A stretch of DNA of 64,000 nt from DASUPK01 sp963819715 (GCA_963819715.1 CAWFXE010000002.1:248001-312000); one strand, 5' to 3'; numbered from the stretch's first letter, positions 25,829 to 34,076 are shown. Notes: generated from the sequence alone by a model not told the origin. Translations and numbers: made by a program.

Positions 25829-27085
25829 ATGAGCCACCCACACGTCGACACCGCCGAGTCCCTAGCCCTTCCCGGCCTGAGCGTCGAGCGGCGCGCTGCC
25901 GCGCGAGACGCCTGGGCCGCCTTCTGGTCTTCCCGAGCGATCGTCTGGGCCGCCGGCATGGGCGCGGTCCTGATCTTCGGCTGGGCATCGGCCACCTCCG
26001 CGCGACTGGATCCGCTCTACACGACGCTCCCGTACACCGACTCGTTCGCCAACCTGCTGGTTGCCCCAGCCGCCCGGTTCGACGCCGCCTGGTACCTGGC
26101 GATCGCGAACCACGGATACGAGGTCGGCGGCCGGGCCGCGTTCTTCCCGGTCTTCCCCGGGCTGGTCCGGATGGGCGGAGAGCTGATCGGCTCGGCCCTG
26201 GTGGCGGGGATCCTGATCTCGTCGAGCTGCGCGCTCGGCGCCCTCTACTTCCTCCATCGCCTGGTCACCCTCGACTTCGGCCTCGAGCGCGCCCGCACCG
26301 TCGTCTGGCTCGCCGCCTGGTTCCCCGGCGCCCTGGTGATCTCGGCGGTCTACTCCGAGTCGGTCTTCCTCCTGGTGTCCGTGGGGGCCATCTACGCGGC
26401 ACGTCTCGACCGATGGCCCCTGGCCGCAATGCTGGGCGCGGTGGCGGCCGCGACGCGAAGCGGCGGCGTCATCGTGATCGTCCCGCTGCTGATCATCTAC
26501 TGGTACAGCCACGATCGCCGGATCCGCCCCGACATCCTCTGGCTGCTGATCGGCGTCCCGGCCGGGCTGGCGGCCTACGTCGTCTACCTCGGTCTCTCGA
26601 CCGGCGATCCGACCTCGGTGTTCTCAGCGCAGGCCGCCTGGCACCGCAGCTTCGTGCCGCTCGGCGGCCTCGCCCTCGGGCTCTGGAGCGCGGTGCACGG
26701 CCTGGTCGAGCTGATCGTCCCGAGCCTGGCCCGCTCCCCCGCCGCGAACACTGATGGCGTGCCCACCCAGCTGATCGACATCCGGGACATCGCGATGTTC
26801 GCCTTCCTCGTGTTCGGCATCTGGCTCTGCCAGGAGGCGAGCCGGAGGCTGAGTCCGGCGTACACCGCCTACGCGGTCTGCGGCCTCGCGCTTCCGCTCT
26901 CCGTCCCGGCCGGAGGATTCCCCCTGATGTCCCTACCGCGCTTCGAGTTCGTGATCTTCCCCCTCTGGATCGCCCTCGCGCTCTGGGCTCACGAGCGCCA
27001 GCGGGTGAAGCAGGTGCTTTGGGTGTTCGGCACGCTGCTCGCGGCCGTCAGCGCGCTCTTCGCCGTTTGGGGCTTGGCCCCGTAG
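25829..27085 (+). CDS. PIG-V-like mannosyltransferase, integral membrane
   Basis: 418 residues with about 10 transmembrane helices. The first extracytoplasmic loop has 'RFDAAWYLAIANHGYE', the motif of PIG-V/GPI mannosyltransferase II-like proteins in which the Asp is catalytic. These GT-C enzymes use polyprenyl-phosphate mannose outside the membrane. In actinobacteria they may mannosylate lipoproteins or cell-wall glycans, and the divergent lipoprotein gene is a possible partner (inference). The 3' end overlaps the secreted hydrolase on the other strand by 38 nt. Confidence 0.72.
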   Translation: MSHPHVDTAESLALPGLSVERRAAARDAWAAFWSSRAIVWAAGMGAVLIFGWASATSARLDPLYTTLPYTDSFANLLVAPAARFDAAWYLAIANHGYEVGGRAAFFPVFPGLVRMGGELIGSALVAGILISSSCALGALYFLHRLVTLDFGLERARTVVWLAAWFPGALVISAVYSESVFLLVSVGAIYAARLDRWPLAAMLGAVAAATRSGGVIVIVPLLIIYWYSHDRRIRPDILWLLIGVPAGLAAYVVYLGLSTGDPTSVFSAQAAWHRSFVPLGGLALGLWSAVHGLVELIVPSLARSPAANTDGVPTQLIDIRDIAMFAFLVFGIWLCQEASRRLSPAYTAYAVCGLALPLSVPAGGFPLMSLPRFEFVIFPLWIALALWAHERQRVKQVLWVFGTLLAAVSALFAVWGLAP

Positions 27086-28454
27086 GTACCTTCGAGTCGA
27101 GGAAGGGAACGATCGTCTTCAGGAACGCGTTCGACTTCGGTGCGGCAGTCAGTGGATCGAGATGGCTGAACAGCGGGTTCCGGTTGACCAGCATCGACTC
27201 GCGCCGGGTGATCCTCGATCGCCTGATCAGGTTGTGCGCGCCGTCGAGGACGTGCGCGCCCGCGAGGTCCGTCGCGATCGCGTAGAGCGGCAGGTTGACC
27301 TTTCGGGTGTGCATCAGGCGCAGGCCGAGGAAATTGGCGACGTCGTTCTGCCTCATCCGGTCGGCGCCGTTGGTGTCGATGGTGAGCCTCTTCGGGAAGT
27401 ACCACTCGACCGCGTTGGTGGGCTCCTGTCCGAAGGTCGACGCCAGGCGGCTCACCGGCGTCACTCCTCCATCCACCCAGTCGCGCGGGTTACCCGACGG
27501 CGCCAGCGCCCCGCCGTTGATGTGGAGCAGGCCGAGGTCGGCCGGCGAGGAGTCGCGGTCGAAGGCGTAGCCGAGCAGCGCGCGGTTCGTCACCGGGAAG
27601 GGCGGGTTGAACTGGGCCGGCAGGAGCGGATAGCTCTGCAGCGTGGTCGCGGGCGCGGTGGGCTCCTTCTCCGCGTAGAGTCCGCCGATCTCGGCGAAGA
27701 GCCCCGCGGCCCCCGGGATGCCGATTCCGAGAAGGTCGAGGAACGGGTCGCTCGTCTGCAGGTCCGCCACGGCCTGCTGAGCCTGGGCGAGGTCGTAGGC
27801 GTCGAAGCTGCCGAGCAGACCGCCATCGATCAAGACCAGTCCCGCGAGGTCCTTGTACCCCGGGCGCCCATTGAAGTCCCACGCCGCGTAGGCGGCGGTC
27901 AGCGAGGCGCCCAGCGAATGACCGCCGAGGATCACCTGCCTGCGCCCATGCGCGCGGGCCCGCAGCACGACGGCGCGCGCGTCTTTGAGCGCACCCGCCA
28001 TCCCCCAGTCGCGGGCGTACGGATCTTCGTTCGCGCCGCGGATGTGGAAGCCCTGGAGGTTGAGGTAGTAGTCGAAAGCCTGCTGGAGCGGGATCGCGCC
28101 GCGCTCCGCGGCGGCGAAGGTCGCGGTGTCCTCGAGCGCCTGCGTACGACGGTCAATCGCCCAGACCTGGAGGCCCGGCACCCGCTTCACGAGGTAGCGG
28201 GCATCGAGCGTGAAGTCGCCCGCCCCGCCCTGCGTCCCCGGCATCAACACCAGGATGCGCTTGCCCGCCTTGGGGCCGAACCGGTGGACCGTCACGTTGT
28301 TGAACTGCGCCGGACCGGGCTGGGCCGGCGTCGGCACGGTGATGACGGCTTCCCTGGCGAGCGCCGACGTGGCTGTGAGCGCGAGCGCGGCGGCCGTCCC
28401 GGCCAGCGCAAGGGCCGCGCGAACGCGAAGTCTCCTCAAGTTCCTCTCCTCCAT
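27048..28454 (-). CDS. Secreted alpha/beta hydrolase
   Basis: 468 residues with a signal peptide ('LALAGTAAALALTATSALA'). The alpha/beta hydrolase core has 'VLMPGTQGGAGDF' (oxyanion strand), nucleophile elbow 'LGGHSLGASLTAAYA' and 'GLVLIDGGLLG'; the catalytic Ser is in GHSLG. A candidate acid is near 'DRMRQND' and a candidate His in 'HVLDGAHNLI'. The substrate is unknown; an exported esterase or lipase-like role is likely. TAGGCT lies 13 nt before the ATG, longer than the usual leaderless spacing here. Confidence 0.78.
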   Translation of the reverse strand: MEERNLRRLRVRAALALAGTAAALALTATSALAREAVITVPTPAQPGPAQFNNVTVHRFGPKAGKRILVLMPGTQGGAGDFTLDARYLVKRVPGLQVWAIDRRTQALEDTATFAAAERGAIPLQQAFDYYLNLQGFHIRGANEDPYARDWGMAGALKDARAVVLRARAHGRRQVILGGHSLGASLTAAYAAWDFNGRPGYKDLAGLVLIDGGLLGSFDAYDLAQAQQAVADLQTSDPFLDLLGIGIPGAAGLFAEIGGLYAEKEPTAPATTLQSYPLLPAQFNPPFPVTNRALLGYAFDRDSSPADLGLLHINGGALAPSGNPRDWVDGGVTPVSRLASTFGQEPTNAVEWYFPKRLTIDTNGADRMRQNDVANFLGLRLMHTRKVNLPLYAIATDLAGAHVLDGAHNLIRRSRITRRESMLVNRNPLFSHLDPLTAAPKSNAFLKTIVPFLDSKVPTGPSPKRRRAR

Positions 28455-28481
28455 CCCCGGAGGAGTCAGCCTAGTTAATGC

Positions 28482-29234
28482 CTACTTCGCGTGCCCGTTG
28501 GCGTTGCCGTTGCCGTTCCCGTCGCCTTCGCTGGTGGGAGGCCCGTTACCGGGCGTCGTAGGGTGGGGCGGGTGGACGGGTGTGGTGTGGGTGGTCGTGT
28601 GACCCGCCGAGTTGCCCCCGGCGTTGGATTGAGAAGGGGGACCTGTCTCCTTCGGCTTGGTCGGCTTGGCCTGCCCCGGAGGGGTCGAGCCGTTGAGCCC
28701 GATCGCCTTGCCCTGCTCGTGGCCGAGGGCCTTGCCCTGCGCCTTGTTCTGCTGCTCCAGCGCGTTCTGATGGGCGGCGTCCGACTTGCCCTTGCTCGTC
28801 TGCGAATCCGTGGTGGTCGTCTCCGAGCCGGCCTTGCCCTTGCCGTCGGCGTGCGAGCTCTGGCTGTGATTCGAGGACTGGGAGTGCTCTGTCGCCTGGT
28901 TCGGGAGGGTGATGCCGACCTTCTCGAAGGCGTCACGGGCGGGCGAGGGCAGGTTCACGCCCGCGAACGCGAGTCCGGCGAGCACGAGCGGGATCAGCGC
29001 GACGGCGATCCCGACCCGGGCTACGAGCGCGAGCCTCGAGCGCGGAGCGGCGGTCCGCCGGCGCGTGGGCCGGGCCTCGGCCTCGAGCGTGGCCGCGCGA
29101 GCGGCCCCGGCGAGCCGGGGGACCAGGGTCGTCGCGAGCGCCGGACTGGGCCGTGTGGGCACAGCCGCGCGCAGGGCGTTCTCGAAGAGGGCGACGTCGT
29201 TCATCTCTTCTTCATAAGCGCCGTTGCCACTCAC
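28482..29234 (-). CDS. Anti-sigma-factor-like membrane protein with Ser/Gly/Asn-rich exterior
   Basis: 250 residues: an N-terminal cytoplasmic part of about 78 residues rich in Ala/Arg, one transmembrane helix ('GIAVALIPLVLAGLAFAGV'), then about 150 residues of low complexity (His/Ser/Lys/Gln, Thr-Thr-His, Pro and Gly-Asn repeats). It starts inside the end of the sigma-factor gene (4-nt ATGA overlap). By position it is the regulator of that sigma factor, although no classical zinc-binding anti-sigma motif (HXXXCXXC) is visible. Confidence 0.6.
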   Translation of the reverse strand: MSGNGAYEEEMNDVALFENALRAAVPTRPSPALATTLVPRLAGAARAATLEAEARPTRRRTAAPRSRLALVARVGIAVALIPLVLAGLAFAGVNLPSPARDAFEKVGITLPNQATEHSQSSNHSQSSHADGKGKAGSETTTTDSQTSKGKSDAAHQNALEQQNKAQGKALGHEQGKAIGLNGSTPPGQAKPTKPKETGPPSQSNAGGNSAGHTTTHTTPVHPPHPTTPGNGPPTSEGDGNGNGNANGHAK

Positions 29235-29782
29235 AGGGTTACCCCCTGCTTGCCGAGCTCCCGCTTGACGGCGGCCAGGCCGCGGCGCTGGAGGGCCTTG
29301 ACCGCTCCTGGCCGCTTGCCGACGGCTTTCGCCACGTCCTCGATGCTGAGGTCCCCGATCACGCGCAGCAGCAGCACCGCCCGCTGATCCTCGGAGAGCG
29401 TCGCCAGCACCCGCTTCACCTCGTCGGTCCCGATCTTGGCCAGCGCCTCTTCGGCGGCGTCGTCGGCGAGCCCGCCCGGCTCCGGAGGCTCGGGAGAGAG
29501 CTCTATCGGGCGCCGGGCTGCATGCCGCCGGGCGTCGATCAGGCGGTGGTGGGCGATGGTGAAGACCCAGGAGCGAAAACCGCCCTCGTCCCCGTCGAAC
29601 CGGGGGATGTCGCGGGCGACCTGAAGGAAGACCTCGCTGAGCACGTCTTCGGGGTCCGGTGCGCTGTTCGCGCGCAGATATCCGAGGACCACGGGCGCGA
29701 GGTCGTCATAGATCTCCTGCCAGGCGGCCTCGTTCCCCTCCCTGGCCGCCTCCAGGAGCGGGGTGAATCGCTCTGGGGACAT
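29231..29782 (-). CDS. ECF-type RNA polymerase sigma factor
   Basis: 183 residues. Region 2 is about residues 12-80 ('FLQVARDIPRF', 'FRSWVFTIAHHRLIDARR'), region 4 about 118-170 ('LATLSEDQRAVLLLRVIGDLSIEDVAKAVGKRPGAV' with its helix-turn-helix). It redirects RNA polymerase to a small regulon. The partner is the membrane protein that follows, cotranslated with it. The start is leaderless by sequence (TACCGT, 9 nt to ATG). It is divergent from a TetR gene with 53 nt between starts. Confidence 0.9.
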   Translation of the reverse strand: MSPERFTPLLEAAREGNEAAWQEIYDDLAPVVLGYLRANSAPDPEDVLSEVFLQVARDIPRFDGDEGGFRSWVFTIAHHRLIDARRHAARRPIELSPEPPEPGGLADDAAEEALAKIGTDEVKRVLATLSEDQRAVLLLRVIGDLSIEDVAKAVGKRPGAVKALQRRGLAAVKRELGKQGVTL

Positions 29783-29819
29783 CCCGCAGCGACGGTACAG
29801 GACTCTGCCGGATCCGCCC

Positions 29820-29842
29820 TTAACCTACAGGCTGTATGTCAA
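29820..29842. promoter_or_regulatory. Candidate TetR operator over the tetR start codon
   Basis: A 23-bp imperfect palindrome centred on 29831, with core TACAG-G-CTGTA (29826-29836) and outer TT.AC/GT.AA arms. It covers the predicted -10 (TAACCT, 29821-29826) and the ATG at 29836. A repressor bound here would block both transcription and a leaderless start. Confidence 0.6.
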
Positions 29843-30450
29843 CGGACACTCAACATTCGGACACCCCCAGCCGCCGTGAGGCGGAAGCGAGGGCGACGCG
29901 CGACGCTCTGATCGAGGCTGCCCTCGAGCTCTTCACCGAGCGGGGCTACTCGGGGGTGGGGACCGAGGAGATCGTCGCCCGCGCCAAGGTCACCCGCGGC
30001 GCCCTCTACCACCACTTCAAGGACAAGCGCGACCTCTTCCGGGCCGTCTTCGAACGCGTCGAGGTCGACCTGATGGAGCGGATCGGCGCAACTCTGGAGG
30101 GTGCCGGCGACCCCTACGTCCTCATGATCAGCGGGATGCGGGCCTTTCTGGATGCCTGCGAGGAGCCGGCCGTCAAACAGATCGCGCTGACCGACGCACC
30201 GGCCGTCCTCGGCTGGCAGGAATGGCGCGAGATCGACAACCGCCACGGCCTTGGCCTGACTCGCGCGGCGATCGACGGAGCCGTGGAGGCCGGGATCCTG
30301 AGGCCGATCGCGACCGAGCCGATGGCCCACCTCTTCGTCGCCGCCTTCTCCGAGGCCGCGTTCGTCATCGCGCACGCGGAGCACCCGCGCAAGGCGCGCG
30401 CGGAGGTCGAGCAGGCGCTGCTTCAGCTGGTCGAGGGCCTTCGGGCCTGA
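29836..30450 (+). CDS. TetR family transcriptional regulator
   Basis: 204 residues: HTH at about 20-65 ('ALIEAALELFTERGYSGVGTEEI', 'VTRGALYHHFKDKRDLF'), then an all-helical ligand and dimer domain ending with 'RAEVEQALLQLVEGL'. TetR proteins repress until a ligand binds. The palindrome over its own start predicts autorepression, and the sigma gene on the other strand is 53 nt away and may be co-controlled. The ligand is unknown. Confidence 0.9.
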   Translation: MSTDTQHSDTPSRREAEARATRDALIEAALELFTERGYSGVGTEEIVARAKVTRGALYHHFKDKRDLFRAVFERVEVDLMERIGATLEGAGDPYVLMISGMRAFLDACEEPAVKQIALTDAPAVLGWQEWREIDNRHGLGLTRAAIDGAVEAGILRPIATEPMAHLFVAAFSEAAFVIAHAEHPRKARAEVEQALLQLVEGLRA

Positions 30451-31022
30451 CGTCGCTCACGCCTCTTCTCCAGCGCGACCTTGATCCATTTGCGCAGGTA
30501 GAGGACCAGTGCGATTCCGATCGCCAGCAGCACGACCACGACCGCGAGGGCGATCAGCGGTTCCTTCAGCGCGAGGGCGACGATGACCGCCATCAGGCCG
30601 TCCTCGACCAGGCTCATGAACACATTCGAGAACGGCTCGGGCGAGGTGTTGATCCCCAGCCTGATCCCGGCCTTCAGGCTGTGGGCCACGAGCGAGGTCG
30701 TGCCGCTGGCGCCGCCCACAGCCACCGTCTCCGGCCCCGTCACCTGATCCAGGCCAGCGAAGGAGACGCCGATCAGGCTCCCGATCGCCGGCCGGATGGC
30801 CGTGTGCAGCAGATCCCAGGTGCTGTCGAGGAACGGCACCTTGTCGGTGATGAACTCGATCGCGAACATCACCCCGGCCGCAATCAGGATCGGGCCGGTG
30901 GTGAGCTCATGCGGCACCTCGCCGAACCCGGCGCGGCCCAGCAGCCCGAGCAGGAAGACGGTGCCGTACGCGTTGAGCCCGGCCGCGTACCCGGCGCTGA
31001 TCGTCGTCGGCACGAGCTCCAT
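30423..31022 (-). CDS. DUF4126 domain membrane protein
   Basis: 199 residues with five to six transmembrane helices and the DUF4126 pattern: 'ISAGYAAGLNAYGTVFLLGLLGR', 'EFITDKVPFLDSTWDLLHTAIRPA', 'GASGTTSLVAHSLKAGIRL', and 'EPFSNVFMSLVEDG'. The function of the family is unknown. The basic C-terminal tail ('RRERRQARR') is cytoplasmic. The start is leaderless by sequence (TAGGGT, 9 nt), and that hexamer overlaps the stop of a small RHH-like gene. Its 3' end overlaps tetR by 28 nt. Confidence 0.82.
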   Translation of the reverse strand: MELVPTTISAGYAAGLNAYGTVFLLGLLGRAGFGEVPHELTTGPILIAAGVMFAIEFITDKVPFLDSTWDLLHTAIRPAIGSLIGVSFAGLDQVTGPETVAVGGASGTTSLVAHSLKAGIRLGINTSPEPFSNVFMSLVEDGLMAVIVALALKEPLIALAVVVVLLAIGIALVLYLRKWIKVALEKRRERRQARRPSTS

Positions 31023-31034
31023 CGGAGCCGCACC

Positions 31035-31236
31035 CTATTCCGCAGACGCTCTGATTCCGCGCACGACCAGCATGCGCGCCATCGTTCCGGGCCTCACCGC
31101 ATGCGCGCGAGCGAGCTCCGCGAGCGACTCGTAGTCCTCCTCGGTCAGTAGGAAGGAGCCCGGGTGTTGCCTGCGGAGCGATGTCCTTCCCAGCGGGCTT
31201 CGGCCGCGGCGGCGGCAACTCGCTTGGCGACTTCAT
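31035..31236 (-). CDS. Small ribbon-helix-helix-like protein, one frameshift
   Basis: With one G removed from the CCCGGG run near 31170 the reading is 66 residues: a proline-rich start ('MKSPSELPPPRPKPAG') and a C-terminal ribbon-helix-helix-like segment ('FLLTEEDYESLAELARAHAV', 'MARMLVVRGIRASAE'). These proteins are antitoxins or small repressors. The ATG at 31236 is one choice; the frame is open further upstream. No toxin partner is next to it. A nested TGGTCGC palindrome lies about 95 nt upstream. Confidence 0.4.
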
Positions 31237-31329
31237 CGGATAGATCTGGAGCGGATCGCCCGTGATCGGATCCGGGTAGTTGCGGGCGTATTCATGCCCA
31301 GGCACCCGGCGGAAGGGTTCCTTCTTGGT

Positions 31330-31370
31330 CTGGTCGCCGGCGCGACCATTTTGGTCGCGTGCGCGACCAG
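31330..31370. repeat. Nested TGGTCGC palindrome
   Basis: CTGGTCGC (31330-31337) pairs with GCGACCAG (31363-31370), and CGCGACCA (31341-31348) with TGGTCGCG (31352-31359). The seven-base word TGGTCGC or its complement occurs four times in 41 bp. It could form a cruciform or hold tandem binding sites for a small repressor such as the RHH-like protein downstream. The rest of the 31237-31493 gap shows no gene I can support. Confidence 0.55.
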
Positions 31371-31463
31371 AGTCAGGAAAGGTGCTGTCCTCGATCGGGC
31401 AAGACAACTCGGCCCCTTGCGACCTGCGGGACTACGAATGCGCCGTGACCCTGCCCTTTCATT

Positions 31464-31481
31464 GCCGGTTTTGAAACCGGC
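31464..31481 (-). terminator. Hairpin after the thiolase gene
   Basis: GCCGGTTT (31464-31471) and AAACCGGC (31474-31481) form a perfect 8-bp stem 13 nt beyond the thiolase stop on the minus strand. The 3' flank (AATGAAAG) has no T-run, so efficient intrinsic termination is uncertain. Confidence 0.5.
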
Positions 31482-31493
31482 CGCCGGCTGCCG

Positions 31494-32657
31494 CTAGTTC
31501 AGGCGCTCAACGAGCATCGCCTCGCCCTGTCCCCCGGCGACGCACATCGTCTCCAGGCCGAGGTGATGGTCGTCGGTCTCCATCACGTTAAGCAGGGTGC
31601 CCATGATGCGTGCACCGGTCATGCCGAACGGGTGGCCCAGCGCGATCGCTCCGCCGTGCGTGTTCATCTTCTCCAGCGGGATGTTGCACTCGGCCATGAT
31701 CGGAATCACCTGGGCGGCGAACGCCTCGTTGAGCTCGACCACGTCGACGTCGTCGATCTTGGCGCCCTGGCGGTCAAGCACCTTCTTGATCGCGCCGATC
31801 GGGGCAACGCCCATGTACTCGGGCTCGTTGCCGTGCGTGGCGGCGGTCAGAACCTTGGCGCGCGGCCTCAGGCCGAGCTCCTTGGCGCGATCCTCGGACA
31901 TGACCAGGACCGCCGCGGCGCCGTCGTTGAGCGGGCAGGAGTTGCCGGCGGTGACGCCACCGCCGCCCTCGAACGCCTCGTCGAGTGCGGCCAGCTTCTC
32001 GAGCGTCGAGCTCGCGCGCGGGCCGTCGTCCTTGGCGACCTCGGTGCCGTCCGGCAGCGTGACCGGCGTGATCTCGCGGTCGAAGAAGCCGTCCTCCTGG
32101 GACTTCACGGCCAGCTCCTGGGAGCGCTGCGCGTACTTGTCCATGTCCGCGCGGCTCACCTCGTAGCGCTTGGCCACGTTCACGGCCGTGATGCCCATGT
32201 CGATGTAGGCGTTGGGCGTCCCGTCCTTGCCCTGGAGCTTCTCGTTCTGGTCGGCGGCGCCGGCCGGCTCGGTGCGCTCGTTATAGCGGGAGACCCACTC
32301 GATGCCGGCGGCGATGTATGTGTCGCCCTGTCCGGCGCGTATGGCGTTGGCGGCGTGCCGGATCGAGTCGAGGCTGGAGGCGCAGTAGCGCGACATGGTC
32401 ACGCCGTTGACCGTCTCCGGCAGCTTCTCGGAGAGCAGCACCATGATCCGGGCGACGTTGAAGGCCTGCAGGCCCTGCGGCATGCCGCAGCCGCAGAAGA
32501 CCTCCTCGATCGAGGCGGGATCCACGTCGGGGTTCCGCTCCAGCAGCTGGTCGATCACGAAGGCGCCCATCTCATCCGGGCGGAGCTGGGCCAGCGAGCC
32601 CTTGAAGGCCCTGCCGATGGGCGTGCGGATGGTGTCGACGATCACTGCTTCGGGCAT
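31494..32657 (-). CDS. Acetyl-CoA C-acyltransferase (thiolase)
   Basis: 387 residues. Catalytic Cys is in 'SRYCASSLDSI' (about residue 91), the second-domain motifs are 'HGGAIALGHPFGMTGAR' (His) and 'MCVAGGQG' (Cys). It performs the thiolytic step of beta-oxidation or the reverse condensation. The length and the 'EEVFCGCGMPQGLQAFNVAR' segment fit the FadA/acetyl-CoA acetyltransferase class. The ATG has a good AAGGAGA ribosome site 7 nt upstream, in contrast to the leaderless genes around. Confidence 0.93.
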   Translation of the reverse strand: MPEAVIVDTIRTPIGRAFKGSLAQLRPDEMGAFVIDQLLERNPDVDPASIEEVFCGCGMPQGLQAFNVARIMVLLSEKLPETVNGVTMSRYCASSLDSIRHAANAIRAGQGDTYIAAGIEWVSRYNERTEPAGAADQNEKLQGKDGTPNAYIDMGITAVNVAKRYEVSRADMDKYAQRSQELAVKSQEDGFFDREITPVTLPDGTEVAKDDGPRASSTLEKLAALDEAFEGGGGVTAGNSCPLNDGAAAVLVMSEDRAKELGLRPRAKVLTAATHGNEPEYMGVAPIGAIKKVLDRQGAKIDDVDVVELNEAFAAQVIPIMAECNIPLEKMNTHGGAIALGHPFGMTGARIMGTLLNVMETDDHHLGLETMCVAGGQGEAMLVERLN

Positions 32658-32749
32658 CTGGAGGTCTCCTTCTAAGTTCGGTGACGCGATGGACGGGACG
32701 CGGAATCCTACGGGGCCGTGGCTCCCGAGGGCGGGCTAGGATGCCTGCG

Positions 32750-33373
32750 ATGCCCGACTTCCGCGCTCCCCGGGTCCGCATGCCGCACGTTTCGCTCTTC
32801 TCGCGCTCGAGCGGCGCGAAGAAGGCCACGCCCACCCAGGCGAAGATCACGGAGCAGCCCAAGGAGGGCAACGGCACGACGGCGACGGCCGCGAAGGAGC
32901 CTGCGAAGCCCGCCGCAGCGAAGAAGTCGCCCGAGCCCAACGTGCAGGAGCGGATGGAGGGCCTGCAGGGCTGGATGGCCGAGATCGAGCGCAAGCAGGG
33001 CCGCATGACCTACTTCGGCATAGCGGGCATCGTCATCGCGATCCTCGCCTCGGGCGCGGCGATCTACCTCGGTCTCAACGCCAAGTCCGACAGCGCCTCC
33101 AAGGGCGACTTCGACGAGCTCACCAAGCGGATCGACGCCCTCGAGGCGGCTGCCACGCAGAACTCCAAGGACACGCAGGCGGCGCTCAACTCCTCGGTTT
33201 CCCAGCTCCAGCAGTCGATCTCCTCGCTGCAGAAGCAGCAATCGCAGATTTCGGCCAACATCGCCACGCTGCAGAGCCAGGCGGCCTCAGGCGCGCTCAA
33301 CAAGGGTGCTGCGGCGGGCACGACGCTCACCCCCACGCCCGGGACGACCACCACCGCGCCCGCCGGCAAGTAG
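32750..33373 (+). CDS. Coiled-coil membrane protein, unknown
   Basis: 207 residues: a basic, Ala/Lys/Pro-rich N-terminal half, 'MEGLQGWMAEIERKQGRM', one transmembrane helix ('FGIAGIVIAILASGAAIYLGL'), a coiled coil of about 70 residues ('LTKRIDALEAAATQNSKDTQ', 'SQLQQSISSLQKQQSQI') and a Thr/Pro-rich tail. It is probably anchored in the membrane with the coiled coil outside. I chose 32750 because TAGGAT (32737-32742) lies 7 nt before it and overlaps the alternative ATG at 32741. Confidence 0.65.
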   Translation: MPDFRAPRVRMPHVSLFSRSSGAKKATPTQAKITEQPKEGNGTTATAAKEPAKPAAAKKSPEPNVQERMEGLQGWMAEIERKQGRMTYFGIAGIVIAILASGAAIYLGLNAKSDSASKGDFDELTKRIDALEAAATQNSKDTQAALNSSVSQLQQSISSLQKQQSQISANIATLQSQAASGALNKGAAAGTTLTPTPGTTTTAPAGK

Positions 33374-33471
33374 CTAGTAACTTTCCGCACTAAGTTTGCG
33401 CCGATTTAGCCACGCACGTCCGCCGTGTGCTCTAGCGTGATTTGCGGAATCGGCTCGAAAGGAGGTCCTCG

Positions 33472-33618
33472 ATGCCTGAGGGCTACTGCGTCAAGGAACG
33501 TAAGAAGGTCGAGATCAAGGACCCGCAGCAGGTGACTATGAAGAACGGTCGCCCCGCGATTCAGGGCACGTGCCCCGACTGCGGGACGAAGATCTTCAAG
33601 ATCGGGAAGCTCTCCTAG
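33472..33618 (+). CDS. DUF5679 small zinc-ribbon-like protein
   Basis: 48 residues matching DUF5679 ('VTMKNGRPAIQGTCPDCGTKIFKIGK'). Family members usually have an N-terminal CxxC too; here the first pair reads 'YCVKERKK', so one cysteine is replaced by Glu and the metal site would be incomplete. Function unknown, possibly nucleic-acid or topoisomerase-linked. The gene has a strong AAAGGAGGT ribosome site 6-7 nt before the ATG, and a terminator hairpin follows, marking a well-expressed short monocistronic transcript. Confidence 0.82.
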   Translation: MPEGYCVKERKKVEIKDPQQVTMKNGRPAIQGTCPDCGTKIFKIGKLS

Positions 33619-33643
33619 CTCTCGTCTCCGTGGGTACCGCGAC

Positions 33644-33682
33644 CTCGGCCGGCGAGTCGTCCGGCCGAGAGTCGCCGTTTTT
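33644..33682 (+). terminator. Intrinsic terminator after the DUF5679 gene
   Basis: CTCGGCCGG (33644-33652) and CCGGCCGAG (33661-33669) form a perfect 9-bp GC stem with an 8-nt loop; TTTTT follows at 33678-33682, 8 nt past the stem. It begins 26 nt after the stop codon. Confidence 0.7.
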
Positions 33683-33713
33683 CAATCCCCGTTACCTCTG
33701 ACCTCGTAGGAGC

Positions 33714-34076
33714 TTGGGCAGGCAGTCCTGTCCAGCCTATGACTGCAGTGGAGGTGCGGATGCTCTCGACCAGACGATTCGCGGCGCAGGCGGCGCGGGC
33801 TCGATCGACCTGACCGCCACCGATTTCAAATTCGACCCCTCGGATCCGAGCGTGAAGGCCGGCGACGTCACGTTCAACCTGAAGAACGACGGCCAGACCA
33901 CCCACTCCCTCGAGATCGAGGACGTGAACGGTCAGGACGTCGAGACCGAGGGCGACGTCGCACCCGGCAGCAGCGGCAAGCTGACGGCGAACCTGAAGCC
34001 CGGCACCTACGAGTTCTACTGCCCGATCGACAGCCACAGGGAGATGGGCATGACCGGCGAGATCACCGTCAAGTAA
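33714..34076 (+). CDS. Cupredoxin-domain protein, N-terminus uncertain
   Basis: About 120 residues; the last 90 are a plastocyanin-like cupredoxin. The type 1 copper ligands are visible: His in 'TTHSLEIED', then 'FYCPIDSHREMGM' supplying Cys, His and Met. Such proteins shuttle electrons or bind copper outside the cell, but no signal peptide is visible. The listed start is a TTG with no ribosome site; the N-terminal 'YDCSGGADALDQ' could be the lipobox end of a lipoprotein whose signal peptide is lost to a frameshift. A second cupredoxin gene is at 42237-42827. Confidence 0.7.
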   Translation: MGRQSCPAYDCSGGADALDQTIRGAGGAGSIDLTATDFKFDPSDPSVKAGDVTFNLKNDGQTTHSLEIEDVNGQDVETEGDVAPGSSGKLTANLKPGTYEFYCPIDSHREMGMTGEITVK

